Assembly (NCBI GenBank): GCA_030649165.1
Contig: JAUSGG010000058.1
Coordinates: 1 to 64,000 of the forward strand
Length of the DNA stretch: 64,000 nt
Reading direction: 5' to 3'
Origin: Armatimonadota bacterium
GTDB lineage: Bacteria; Armatimonadota; UBA5829; JAUSEB01
Part shown: piece after piece, positions 44,037 through 52,788 of the stretch
Position numbering within the stretch: position 1 is the first letter of the stretch
Layout of the letters: each line of letters starts with the position of its first letter
Translations under genes and position numbers: made by a program
Notes under the pieces: model-generated
What the model saw: only the letters and a program-made list of their open reading frames with translations
The model's database searches: none
What the model was told of the DNA's origin: nothing

Positions 44037-44395
44037 GCGCGAAAACCTGCGCGCACTGTCCTGGTTCCACACCTCGGTATACCGTGGAAGAGTGGGTCCG
44101 GTGTGATAGCCGCCAGATGAATACCGGTGATCGGCGGCACAAAGTTGGCTTCGTGCCCTCTGCTGTACCGAGGCGCACTGACAACCACTATGTCTACCTT
44201 CATTGCCATTTCCCTCCAGTTTTTGATACTTTACATCATAAAGGGCTTTACATGCTAAACGTTCTTACAGCAGGTTTGGTTCCCGGACGTCAGATATTTC
44301 CGGCGAGAAGCCGGAATTGCGCTCGCAGGGAACAGGAGAGCAGGCGACGAAGGATACAACGTTGTGTCTGTAGGCGCAATGGTGGGAGGAAAGCT
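44037..44395. other. non-coding gap of 359 bp
   Basis: No gene supported. A frame open across it on the plus strand is just the upstream run of the DUF1080 gene's frame, whose signal peptide begins at 44396. An AT-rich stretch TTTTGATACTTTACATCATA at 44220-44240 may hold a promoter; evidence is weak. Confidence 0.4.
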
Positions 44396-47300
44396 ATGAG
44401 CTGTGGCCTGATGTGCGCGATGGCTGTATTTGGGGCGATAGGAGTGATCTGCGCCGTTCCGGCGCTGGGATCTGAACGGCAGATCGTGAAGCTCTCCGAG
44501 GTGCAGATGATGCTGCGCCCGCAAGGAGCCCTGATCATTACGAGCGACGAGGAAATGCGGACGCTGGAGGCCGGTCCGAACTTCAAGGTTAAAGCCTTCG
44601 ATGGGAGATTAGAGGATATTGCCAAAGGCTTGGAAGGGTACGATGGGGCGCTCATCAACGTCGCCTACGACTTCTTCTTCGGGCTCAACAAGAGGGAACT
44701 CTTTCCCACAAGCCCACAGTGTGTACGGACGTTCAAGGCTCTCCACGACACAGCGCGCAAGCATGGGGTAGGCTTCGGGGCGAGCGTATTGTCGCCGCTG
44801 GACTTGGGTCCGGCTTACTATCGGGAAAAAGGCCGGGGCGGGCAGACACATCAGTTTCAGGAAGGGGAGTTGAAACCAGACGGCAGCTATTCCATTCCGC
44901 TTCGCGCGCAGAGGCAGTGGTTTCACAATAAGGGGCCAGTCAAGCTCCGCATCAACTCCGTCCGCGCGTTCGCGTTCTCGGAAGAGAAGATCGGCAATAC
45001 TTCTTACTACGCCGTAGATCCCTCGGGGATACTGGACATCTCGGAAAGCGCGCGCATTGCGGTGGATGAGACGACCGAGGCGAAGGGGCCGGGCGGATAC
45101 ATAACCGTACAGGGCGTGGTTTCCGGACTCGCAACCAGCGCCGGAAAGCGAAACCGTGTCCTGGCGATCGTCGTGTATGACGTCGAGGAGATGGACTACT
45201 TCAGCCCCGACGTCTTGCCTTTCCTGACCGGGATGCTGGACGCGCACAAGGCGGCCGGGATAGCTTACGACAGTTTCTACTCCGACGAAATGCACATCCA
45301 GTTCGACTGGGACCTCGGGGGAGCGCATTTTGGTCCGACAGAGATCAACACGCGTTACATCACGCCTGGTCTGGTCACGGAATACGCCCGGCTGCACGGG
45401 GAGAAGTATCAGGATTTCGAGAAATATCTGGTCTATTTTGCCTTTGCGCAGCACGGGTTCCTGGGAGGCGAGGGCGAGCCGGAAATGGCCCAGCACGTCT
45501 TCGGCCCCAAAGCGGAAGATATTTATGCTACTTGGAAATTCCGCCGCGACTATTACCGGCTGCTGACGGATACTGTAGTCGATCTGTTCATCCGCGCGAA
45601 GAAGCATGGTGAGAAGATATTCGACCGCAAGCGGATATGGACTCGCGCTCACGCGACCTGGCAGGAATCGCCCACCTGCGACCATGTCGACGCCGCCTGG
45701 AAGCCCGCCGGCGCTCCTCTGAGCCGCTACGATTATACGCCGGCGTATGAATGGTCATCGTCGATCAGAGAGAACGTTTCCGCCTGTTACGACTACTTCC
45801 GCTGGGGCGACTTTCTGACTGGGATGGGGAACGATCACCCGGAGGGCGGCTACATAGATCGAAACTACAACGGAGCGGCCCTGGGGGCCAGTTTCGGAAT
45901 CTTCAACGACGTTCCATACGGCTATTGGGCGCACTGGGGCGCGCCTTCGCCGGTCTCGCAGCGCGTTCAGGACGTCGCCGCGGCGTATGGACTCGCCGGC
46001 CAAATGTGGAATTGCGGTTACCCCCAGGACTGGGAGCATCGCAAGACGCCGGTCCTTGCGCTTTATCCTCTGGACCTGAACTCTGTCGAGGAACGCTACG
46101 GAAGCTGGATGGTTCAGTATGGCTACTGTGACTATCTCACTGAGGAGAAGTTCGCTGAACTGGCCAAGCCGCTGCCGAACGGCCGTTTCAAGGTTAAAGA
46201 CCGCGAATATACCACTCTGGTGGCGCTATACGAGCCTATGATTCAGCGGAAAACCATGACAAAGCTATGCAAGATCGCGGAATGCGGCGGCAATATCATC
46301 TGGACCGGCCTACCCCCCGCGATCTACACAGACACAGGGAAGAGCGCACTCTCGGACTGGCGGAAACTGTTCGGCATCGCCTCCGTGCAAGACCCGTGGA
46401 ATGGGTTGAACGCGGAGAACGCGAGCGTAACCTTCGCAGGCGCGCTGAAAAGCGTTCCGTCTTTTCGCGTTCCGACCCACCTGCTCGTGGACCGGGTTTA
46501 CCCCGCGCAGCCGTCCGGGGAAGGCGAAGCGTCGGGCGCTGTTGTTGTCGACGGCCGGAGCCTGACCATAGCGACGGCGCTGCGCACCGACAAAGGTGGC
46601 AGACTGGTCTATTTCGGCGGAAGGCCCAGGGACGATCAATCGGGTTCGACGCCCGACGCTCCGCGGACGCTGTTCAACCTGCTCCGCGCGATCGGCGCAT
46701 ACTCCGCGGACGGTCCAGGCTGGGCCGAGTTGGCATCAAACACCGGTGACCTGCTCGTCTGCGAATTCCCAAATGGCGCGGTTTCCGTCGCCCGGCATTA
46801 TTACAAGGTGCAAGAGGATTGGGGCGGCGGGTTCTTCCGGCCAGAAGGCGAGAAGTTCGACGAGTCGGGCTTGCCGCCGTCGAGGCTGGATATCAGTGAG
46901 CGTGGGCTGGGTCCATACCGTGTAAACTACACCGGCGAGCGATGCGTCACGTTCAGGGTGTCGAAGGGCGCGCTGGTTGGTTTTGCCGGGGCCCTCACAC
47001 AGGGCATGGAGATCAACCAGAGGAAGTATCGCTTTGCCGACGTCCCCGTTAACATCACGTTTGCGCCTCTGCCGGAGAAGCAGTTGGGAAACGGGATTCG
47101 GCAGGCGTGGTTTCTAAACGTTTCCCACGCCGGAGGATCCGGCGAATTGGTTGTGAGGCTGCCGTTCGAGACGCCGGACGGCCTGCAGTGGGTTGCCGAC
47201 CCTAAGCAGAACGGACGAGGAACGCCGACCTCGGCCGCGGCTATTCACCGGCCCGGAGAAACGGAACTTCGCGTCCCGCCGGAGATGCAGGGCGTGACGC

Positions 47301-47893
47301 TCTATGTCTTCGCGGAGGATAACGAGCGCAGCCGGCCCTTTACAAGTCTCTTCAATGCTAAAGACCTTTCCGGCTGGCGCGTGATGGGCGGGCAGGCTTG
47401 GAGCGCCCAAGACGGCATCCTCGTCTGCTCCGGCGAGGGGCGGGGGTGGCTGCGATCGGAGGGGGAGTATCAGGATTTCGTTCTTCGGCTGGAATACAGG
47501 GTTCCGAAGGGCGGGAACAGCGGCGTGTTCGTCCGTGCGGCGGAAGAGGGTGACCCATCGTACACCGGATTTCAATTACAGATATACGACGACTACGGAC
47601 GCGCGCTCGACGACAAGAGCAGTGGCGCGGTGGTTGGAGCGATTGCCCCATCGGCGAACACGTCCAAGCCGGCGGGAGAGTGGAACCGGATGGAGATCTC
47701 CTGCATCGGCTCTATCCTCACGGTGCGCCACAATGGCCGGCGGGTTGTTCGGGTCAACATCGAGGACCCGGAGCTTAACGCGCGGCTGAAGGACATCGAC
47801 AAGCTGAACAAGCGGCGCAGATCGGGTTATGTCGGCCTGCAGAATCACGGGATGACGGTGGAGTTCCGCGGAATCGAGATCAGGCGCATTTGA
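44396..47893 (+). CDS. large secreted protein with C-terminal DUF1080 (3-keto-disaccharide hydrolase-type) domain
   Basis: 1165 residues from ATG 44396, chosen because GGGAGGA lies six bases upstream and a signal peptide (about 1-26, CAVPALGSERQ) follows at once. The C-terminal segment about 983-1165 matches DUF1080: SLFNAKDLSGWRVMGG, YQDFVLRLEYRVPKGGNSGV, PAGEWNRMEIS and GYVGLQNHG. The first 950 residues are rich in Trp, Tyr and Gly (DYFRWGDFLTGMGNDHPEGG; YDSFYSDEMHIQFDWDLGG) and may hold an alpha/beta-barrel hydrolase; a Glu/Asp pair in DEMHIQFDWD is a possible active-site region. Role: probably degradation of oxidised or exotic glycosides outside the cell. Specific function unknown. Confidence 0.75.
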   Translation: MSCGLMCAMAVFGAIGVICAVPALGSERQIVKLSEVQMMLRPQGALIITSDEEMRTLEAGPNFKVKAFDGRLEDIAKGLEGYDGALINVAYDFFFGLNKRELFPTSPQCVRTFKALHDTARKHGVGFGASVLSPLDLGPAYYREKGRGGQTHQFQEGELKPDGSYSIPLRAQRQWFHNKGPVKLRINSVRAFAFSEEKIGNTSYYAVDPSGILDISESARIAVDETTEAKGPGGYITVQGVVSGLATSAGKRNRVLAIVVYDVEEMDYFSPDVLPFLTGMLDAHKAAGIAYDSFYSDEMHIQFDWDLGGAHFGPTEINTRYITPGLVTEYARLHGEKYQDFEKYLVYFAFAQHGFLGGEGEPEMAQHVFGPKAEDIYATWKFRRDYYRLLTDTVVDLFIRAKKHGEKIFDRKRIWTRAHATWQESPTCDHVDAAWKPAGAPLSRYDYTPAYEWSSSIRENVSACYDYFRWGDFLTGMGNDHPEGGYIDRNYNGAALGASFGIFNDVPYGYWAHWGAPSPVSQRVQDVAAAYGLAGQMWNCGYPQDWEHRKTPVLALYPLDLNSVEERYGSWMVQYGYCDYLTEEKFAELAKPLPNGRFKVKDREYTTLVALYEPMIQRKTMTKLCKIAECGGNIIWTGLPPAIYTDTGKSALSDWRKLFGIASVQDPWNGLNAENASVTFAGALKSVPSFRVPTHLLVDRVYPAQPSGEGEASGAVVVDGRSLTIATALRTDKGGRLVYFGGRPRDDQSGSTPDAPRTLFNLLRAIGAYSADGPGWAELASNTGDLLVCEFPNGAVSVARHYYKVQEDWGGGFFRPEGEKFDESGLPPSRLDISERGLGPYRVNYTGERCVTFRVSKGALVGFAGALTQGMEINQRKYRFADVPVNITFAPLPEKQLGNGIRQAWFLNVSHAGGSGELVVRLPFETPDGLQWVADPKQNGRGTPTSAAAIHRPGETELRVPPEMQGVTLYVFAEDNERSRPFTSLFNAKDLSGWRVMGGQAWSAQDGILVCSGEGRGWLRSEGEYQDFVLRLEYRVPKGGNSGVFVRAAEEGDPSYTGFQLQIYDDYGRALDDKSSGAVVGAIAPSANTSKPAGEWNRMEISCIGSILTVRHNGRRVVRVNIEDPELNARLKDIDKLNKRRRSGYVGLQNHGMTVEFRGIEIRRI

Positions 47894-47908
47894 GACCGGG
47901 GGGCCGTA

Positions 47909-50758
47909 TTATCGAAGCCTCACGATGTCCGACTGCGCGCGGACTCGTATGACGCTGTGGAGGTCGCTTCCGTTCTTATAACATGAGCTTACGCCGGTCA
48001 CTTGGACGTAATACCCTACGGATGGAAGAGTTAAGCCAGTGGCCGTTACCTTCACGCCTATGATCCCGCTTGCGTCCACCACACCGGAGCCATCATCTAC
48101 GTAGAAGCAGTCTTCCGTGGGATCCGGGGTTCTTACACCGGTTACGTTTCCGGTCGTACTAATCAACAGACCGATGTTGTTCAGACCGGTTCCGTTCTTG
48201 ATGCCCTGCTGACCGGCGCCGGTCCCCGAAACGTAGTTCCAGTCCGCGCCGCCAACCGCGCTATTGGCCAATGTGAACGGGGCAACGCTTCCCGTTCCGT
48301 TTTGGAGCAGAGGCCGGCTCACTCCGGCCGTGTCTATGTACCTCTCACCGCTTATCGTATTGGTCTTGATGCTGCCGGCTGCGTCAACTCGCGCTCCTAA
48401 GCTGAAAGTATACCCCGGCGGACAGTCAACGCGTATCCCGCACGAGCGGTCTTCCGACTCGATGTACATCCAGGAGCCGTTGAAGAAGGTGACGATCCCG
48501 GAACAGCGCTGAACCGACGAGTTGTCGGCCAACTGCTTCACCGATGATATCGACGCGATGGAAGGGAACTGTATCTTGGACGCGAACGCATCGACCGTCC
48601 CGCCGTTGTAGGACGTGTCGTAGGTCCCAGTTGTGGTCGGAAAATCCGATGAGGTAGTTCCACCGGCGACGTAGGCGTTGCCAGATGAGTCTACGACTAT
48701 CCCCAGAGCGCTTTCCCCATTGAGCGCGGTTCCGCCCAGGAGTGTGGAGTAGAGCAGAGTGGAAAGGCTCGCGTTGAACTTGGCCACGTAGGCGTCATCG
48801 CCATCGCAAGTCGGGTCGTACGCGTCAATCGTCGCCGGGAAGTTCGTGGACGATGCCTTTCCGGTCAAGTAGACATAGCCGGAGGAGTCCAAAGCGACGG
48901 CGTAGCCGCAGTCGGCGTTGACGCTTCCACCAAACAATGTGGAGTCAACGACTCCGGATCCGGACGGGTTGATCTTGGTCAGGATGATGTTGCTGGAGCC
49001 TGTTCGGGCCGGCTGGTAGGAACCGGATGTGGTTGGGTAATCCAGCGCCTGGGTTCGGCCGGTGACGTAGGCGAGTCCTGATGAGTCAACCGTGACGCCG
49101 ACGGCTTCGGTCCGGCCGGTCATCCCACCCAAAAAGGTGGAGTACGCCAGGGACGAACCGCTTGCATTCAGTTTGGTGACGAAGGAGTCGTACGCCCCGT
49201 TATGGCTCGTTCTGAGAGCGCCTGTTGTCGTGGGGAAATCCGTGGAGCACGTGTCACCGACTACGTAGGCGCATCCCGAGGAGTCAACGGCTATGTCGAA
49301 AGCCGACTCCGTGTAAGGCCCGACTGTGTTGGCCCCTCCCAGGAACGTCGAGTAGCTGAGGCTGGAGAGATCAGAGGCTAGTTTGGTGACGAATACGTCG
49401 GTCAGAGGGTTGTTGAGCGGGTCATAAGCGGTGTTCCAGGTGGTGTCGTAAGCGCCGGACGTAGTCGGAAAGTCAAAAGAGTTCGTGGAGCCTGCTACGT
49501 ATGCGCCGCCGGAGGAGTCCAGCCTCAGCCCGGACGGGCTTTCCGTAGCGACCGATCCTCCCAAGAATGTCGACGCGAGGAGGCTGGAGCCGTCCGCGCT
49601 GAGTTTGGAGACAAACACATCTACGTTGCCGTTGTATGTCTTGTCGTACGCCGCGGTTGTTATCGGGTAGTCGCTGGACGACGTTCCTCCAGTAATATAC
49701 ACGCATACTGAGGAGTCCAGGGCGATGGCGTATGCGCCCTCGCTGGAACTGCCGCCGATAAAGGTGGCGTACACGAGGCTTGAGCCGCTCGCATTCAACT
49801 TGGCCACGAATGCGTCATAGCTGCCATTCTGACTTGTGTCGTACGCCCCGCCTGTAGTTGGGAAGTTCGTGGAAGTGGTCCAGCCCGCGAGATAGACGTT
49901 CCCTGACGAATCGAGCGCCACGCCGGCCACGCCACTGTCATCTCCGCTCCCTCCCAGGAACGTGCTCCAGACCAGGTCGGTGGCGGGGTCTATCACTAGC
50001 GGAAGGGACGGGTCCCGGTCCTCGACCTCGAATCCGACCGTTTCACCGTGAATCACAAAGCTGCTGTCCAGCCAGGTACGCTCACCGTTCTTCTCCTGGT
50101 ACACTTGGGGTCTTGCCTCGCGCAGCATCCCTATTGCGGTGTGGATCAGCAGAGCGCCGTCGCGGGCCAATTCGAGGCCGCTGACGCCTTTGTACCGGAA
50201 ACCTATGCGTCGCAAGTCCGCGCCGGGGGATACGTATACGTCGTATTTCAGCCGCCTGTCCTCGCCGCGGTAAACAACGTCTACTCCCGGCCAAACCCCG
50301 CGATAGATGACGCCGCCGAATGTCGGAACGTTGGTTTTCCATGTCAGAGGCTGACTACCGATCAAGTAGTTCAGTTTCCCGGGAAGCTGATTCCAACCTT
50401 CGACAACAGCGTCTTGAGAATCGACGAAGGTGACCCGCAGCGCAGCGGACTGTCGGCTGTCAAACGAGCAGAATGGATTTGCCTGTGGATGGGTCCGACG
50501 CGCCGTGGACGTTCCTGCTCGCGCCGGCAAATCCAAGAGTGGGCTTGAATCGCCCCCCGCGGTCAGATGAAGGGCGAATCCGCCGTTCGTGAAGAAAGCC
50601 CACCCGCGAGGTCCTTGAACGGCGAATGCGGCGTGTCCGTCGGGCTGCTCACCGCATTCGATGAAAACTAGTGGAAGGTCTGGGCGTTCGTCCATGCTGG
50701 CGCTTGTGTGTGTCGCGGCGCACAAGATCACCGCCAGACCGAGCGTTAGAGTTCTCAT
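47909..50758 (-). CDS. secreted SBBP-repeat beta-propeller protein with C-terminal OB-like domain
   Basis: 949 residues from ATG 50758; GGAGG lies six bases upstream and a signal peptide (LTLGLAVILCAATHTSASM) follows. N-terminal about 30-260 is unusual. From about 270 to 730 there are about eight beta-propeller repeats of the SBBP type, each with a YSTFLGG-like strand, DSSGxxYVxGxT and TSxFPTTxGAYD. The last 200 residues (GAGQQGIKNG, FYVDDGSGVVDASG, VRAQSDIV) match the C-terminal domains of the glycoside hydrolase at 602-4294. It is probably a surface or wall protein. Converges with the DUF1080 gene, 15 bp away. Confidence 0.82.
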   Translation of the reverse strand: MRTLTLGLAVILCAATHTSASMDERPDLPLVFIECGEQPDGHAAFAVQGPRGWAFFTNGGFALHLTAGGDSSPLLDLPARAGTSTARRTHPQANPFCSFDSRQSAALRVTFVDSQDAVVEGWNQLPGKLNYLIGSQPLTWKTNVPTFGGVIYRGVWPGVDVVYRGEDRRLKYDVYVSPGADLRRIGFRYKGVSGLELARDGALLIHTAIGMLREARPQVYQEKNGERTWLDSSFVIHGETVGFEVEDRDPSLPLVIDPATDLVWSTFLGGSGDDSGVAGVALDSSGNVYLAGWTTSTNFPTTGGAYDTSQNGSYDAFVAKLNASGSSLVYATFIGGSSSEGAYAIALDSSVCVYITGGTSSSDYPITTAAYDKTYNGNVDVFVSKLSADGSSLLASTFLGGSVATESPSGLRLDSSGGAYVAGSTNSFDFPTTSGAYDTTWNTAYDPLNNPLTDVFVTKLASDLSSLSYSTFLGGANTVGPYTESAFDIAVDSSGCAYVVGDTCSTDFPTTTGALRTSHNGAYDSFVTKLNASGSSLAYSTFLGGMTGRTEAVGVTVDSSGLAYVTGRTQALDYPTTSGSYQPARTGSSNIILTKINPSGSGVVDSTLFGGSVNADCGYAVALDSSGYVYLTGKASSTNFPATIDAYDPTCDGDDAYVAKFNASLSTLLYSTLLGGTALNGESALGIVVDSSGNAYVAGGTTSSDFPTTTGTYDTSYNGGTVDAFASKIQFPSIASISSVKQLADNSSVQRCSGIVTFFNGSWMYIESEDRSCGIRVDCPPGYTFSLGARVDAAGSIKTNTISGERYIDTAGVSRPLLQNGTGSVAPFTLANSAVGGADWNYVSGTGAGQQGIKNGTGLNNIGLLISTTGNVTGVRTPDPTEDCFYVDDGSGVVDASGIIGVKVTATGLTLPSVGYYVQVTGVSSCYKNGSDLHSVIRVRAQSDIVRLR

Positions 50759-51033
50759 ATCCCGCCTCCTGCCAGATGGGAAGTGGACGGCCGCAACCGC
50801 TCCGGGAATCACCTGCCCGCTCTTGAGTGGTATTATGTAATTGCGCAATGGGCGCCGGGACGCAGAGGATTCCCGCTTTCTCCCGCCTGTCTGGTTTATA
50901 TCATACGGGGTCTCTCCAGTCAATCCGTACAAATACCAGGCGGTCGTCCGGCGACCCTTAATAGATCATGGCTCCGACTTAAGAATACGATTGGGATTTG
51001 ACGCAGGGGATACAACCTCTGCTATTTAAGCGC

Positions 51034-51039
51034 TATAAT
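51034..51039 (+). promoter_or_regulatory. possible -10 box of the molybdo-oxidoreductase operon
   Basis: TATAAT 26 bp before the first start. A TTGACG stands at 50998-51003, too far (30 bp) to be its -35; with TATTTA at 51023 the spacing would be 19 bp. Only a weak guess. The gap 50759-51064 otherwise shows nothing. Confidence 0.3.
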
Positions 51040-51064
51040 AGTATCTGTAACGTCAACCGCGCAG

Positions 51065-51685
51065 GTGAGACCTCAATTGAAGAAACGAATCCGTTGGGCA
51101 ATGGTTATCGATCTCCGCAAGTGCGTCGGCTGCCACAGTTGTTCGGTGGCGTGCAAAGCGGAAAACGACGTGCCTCCGTCAGTGTTCCGGTCTTGGGTGA
51201 AGATCATTGAAAAGGGCAAGTACCCGAACGTGAGCCGGTCTTTTCTGCCAAGTCTGTGCAACAACTGCGAGTCGCCGATTTGTGTGCGCAACTGTCCCGT
51301 TGGGGCGTCGTTCAAACGCGAGGACGGCATAGTGCTCGTCAACCCTCATCGCTGCATCGGCTGCAAGTACTGTATCGCGAGTTGTCCATACGACGTGCGA
51401 TTCATCAACCCGATCCGCAAGATAGTGCAAAAATGCTACTTCTGCCATCACCTGGTCGATGCCGGAATGCAGCCGGCGTGCGTGGAAACCTGCATTGGCC
51501 GCGCCCGCGTCTTTGGGGACCTGAACGACCCCAACAGCGACGTGGCGCAGCTCGTCGCGAAGCATCCAGTGACCGTGCTTAAGCAGGAGATGGCTACACA
51601 ACCGCAAGTCTACTACATCGGCGCCGACCTGGACGCCATGGATCCCATGAAAGGGCGCCTGGAAGCAGTGAACAGTGACCGGTGA
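51065..51685 (+). CDS. 4Fe-4S ferredoxin subunit of molybdo-oxidoreductase (PsrB/NrfC/DmsB type)
   Basis: 206 residues from GTG 51065; TTG 51077 with AGGTGA upstream is an equally good start. Sixteen cysteines form four clusters: CVGCHSCSVAC, CNNCESPICVRNCP, CIGCKYCIASCP and CYFCHH...CVETC. No signal peptide, so it would be exported with the Tat-signal catalytic subunit or stay inside. It conducts electrons between the quinol subunit and the catalytic subunit. First gene of a four-gene operon. Spacing to the next gene is 90 bp and holds an S-type repeat and GAACAGTGA repeats. Confidence 0.9.
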   Translation: MRPQLKKRIRWAMVIDLRKCVGCHSCSVACKAENDVPPSVFRSWVKIIEKGKYPNVSRSFLPSLCNNCESPICVRNCPVGASFKREDGIVLVNPHRCIGCKYCIASCPYDVRFINPIRKIVQKCYFCHHLVDAGMQPACVETCIGRARVFGDLNDPNSDVAQLVAKHPVTVLKQEMATQPQVYYIGADLDAMDPMKGRLEAVNSDR

Positions 51686-51708
51686 ACAGTGAACAGTGAT
51701 CAGTGGAA

Positions 51709-51742
51709 CCCCACCCCAGCCCTCCCCTGAAGATGGATGGGG
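51709..51742. repeat. S-type repeat and GAACAGTGA direct repeats between ferredoxin and NrfD-like genes
   Basis: CCCCACCCCAGCCCTCCCCTGAAGATGGATGGGGCC. Immediately upstream (51664-51702) is GCAGTGAACAGTGACCGGTG and GAACAGTGATCAG; a similar run is at 52689-52716 between the NrfD-like and catalytic genes. Such repeats are rare in operons. Confidence 0.55.
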
Positions 51743-51775
51743 CCTGCTGGAGTGGAGAGTGACGAGGTAGTTTAG

Positions 51776-52690
51776 ATGGATTTTCAGACAATTTATAACG
51801 TTCCGCATGACATGCCGCTTGGAGTCCCAATCGCGGTCTACTTCTATCTAACGGGCTTGTCCGCGGGATCTTTTGTGGTCTCGGTCATTTCCATAATCAG
51901 TGGGAGATCGGATTACAAGCCTATCGGGCGCATCGGCGCGGTGGTCGCCCCACTGACACTGCTCATCGCGCCTGTAAATCTGCTGATAGACCTCGAACAA
52001 CCACTGCGATTCTGGCACTTATTTGTGTACTGGAACCCGCAATCGCCTATAACCTACGGCAGTTTCCTTCTGACCATATATCCGATAAACGGTATCATAT
52101 ACGCCTGGTTTCTGTTCAGAGGAGACCAGAAGTTGGCAAAAGCGCTCGGTATGGTGGGCATTCCGTTGGCGATTGCGACCCACGGCTATACGGGGTTCAT
52201 ACTCGCCCTGGGCAAGGGCCGAGCTCTCTGGAGCACGGCGCTGATGCCGACGCTGTTCATCGTTTCGGCAATGGTCTCAGGCATAGGGCTGATGATAGCG
52301 TTGGCGACTCTCAGGTGGCGGTTTTTCAGCAAAAGCTCGACACCGGTGGAGCACGAGCAGGACAGACGGCTGATCCTCAGCCTCGCCAAGATAATGGGCG
52401 CTGTCGCCCTGTTCGACCTCTTTCTCGTGGGAAACGACGTTCTGGTGCTCTTTACTTCCAAGGTGGAGGAACTGGAGGTCGCGAAGCTTATTCTGACTGG
52501 AGCGTTCGCTCCACTATTCGTGGGAGTGGAGATATGTCTTGGCGGGCTGCTGCCCGCTTTTCTGGTGTTTTTCCCTCGGACCGGAAGACGGGTACGATAC
52601 TGTTTCCTGGCTTCGATCCTCACCCTTATCGGAATTCTTGCGATGCGCATAGTGGTCGTCATTGCTGGGCAGTCTACGCCTTTGCACTGA
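51776..52690 (+). CDS. NrfD/PsrC-like quinol-oxidising membrane subunit
   Basis: 304 residues with about eight membrane helices. Family features: an Arg/Glu/His-bearing loop PVNLLIDLEQPLRFWHLF at about 62-80 and the stretch FVVSVISIISG. In PsrC the quinone pocket lies near the periplasmic side. Start ATG 51776. It carries electrons between the quinone pool and the iron-sulfur subunit. Confidence 0.88.
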   Translation: MDFQTIYNVPHDMPLGVPIAVYFYLTGLSAGSFVVSVISIISGRSDYKPIGRIGAVVAPLTLLIAPVNLLIDLEQPLRFWHLFVYWNPQSPITYGSFLLTIYPINGIIYAWFLFRGDQKLAKALGMVGIPLAIATHGYTGFILALGKGRALWSTALMPTLFIVSAMVSGIGLMIALATLRWRFFSKSSTPVEHEQDRRLILSLAKIMGAVALFDLFLVGNDVLVLFTSKVEELEVAKLILTGAFAPLFVGVEICLGGLLPAFLVFFPRTGRRVRYCFLASILTLIGILAMRIVVVIAGQSTPLH

Positions 52691-52788
52691 GAACAGTGAA
52701 CAGAGAACAGTGAGCAGTAAAGAGTCGAGGGTGGAGAGTTGAGAGCGGGAGGACATGGCCCGCTCAAGATATCGGGAGAGAAGTGTTA

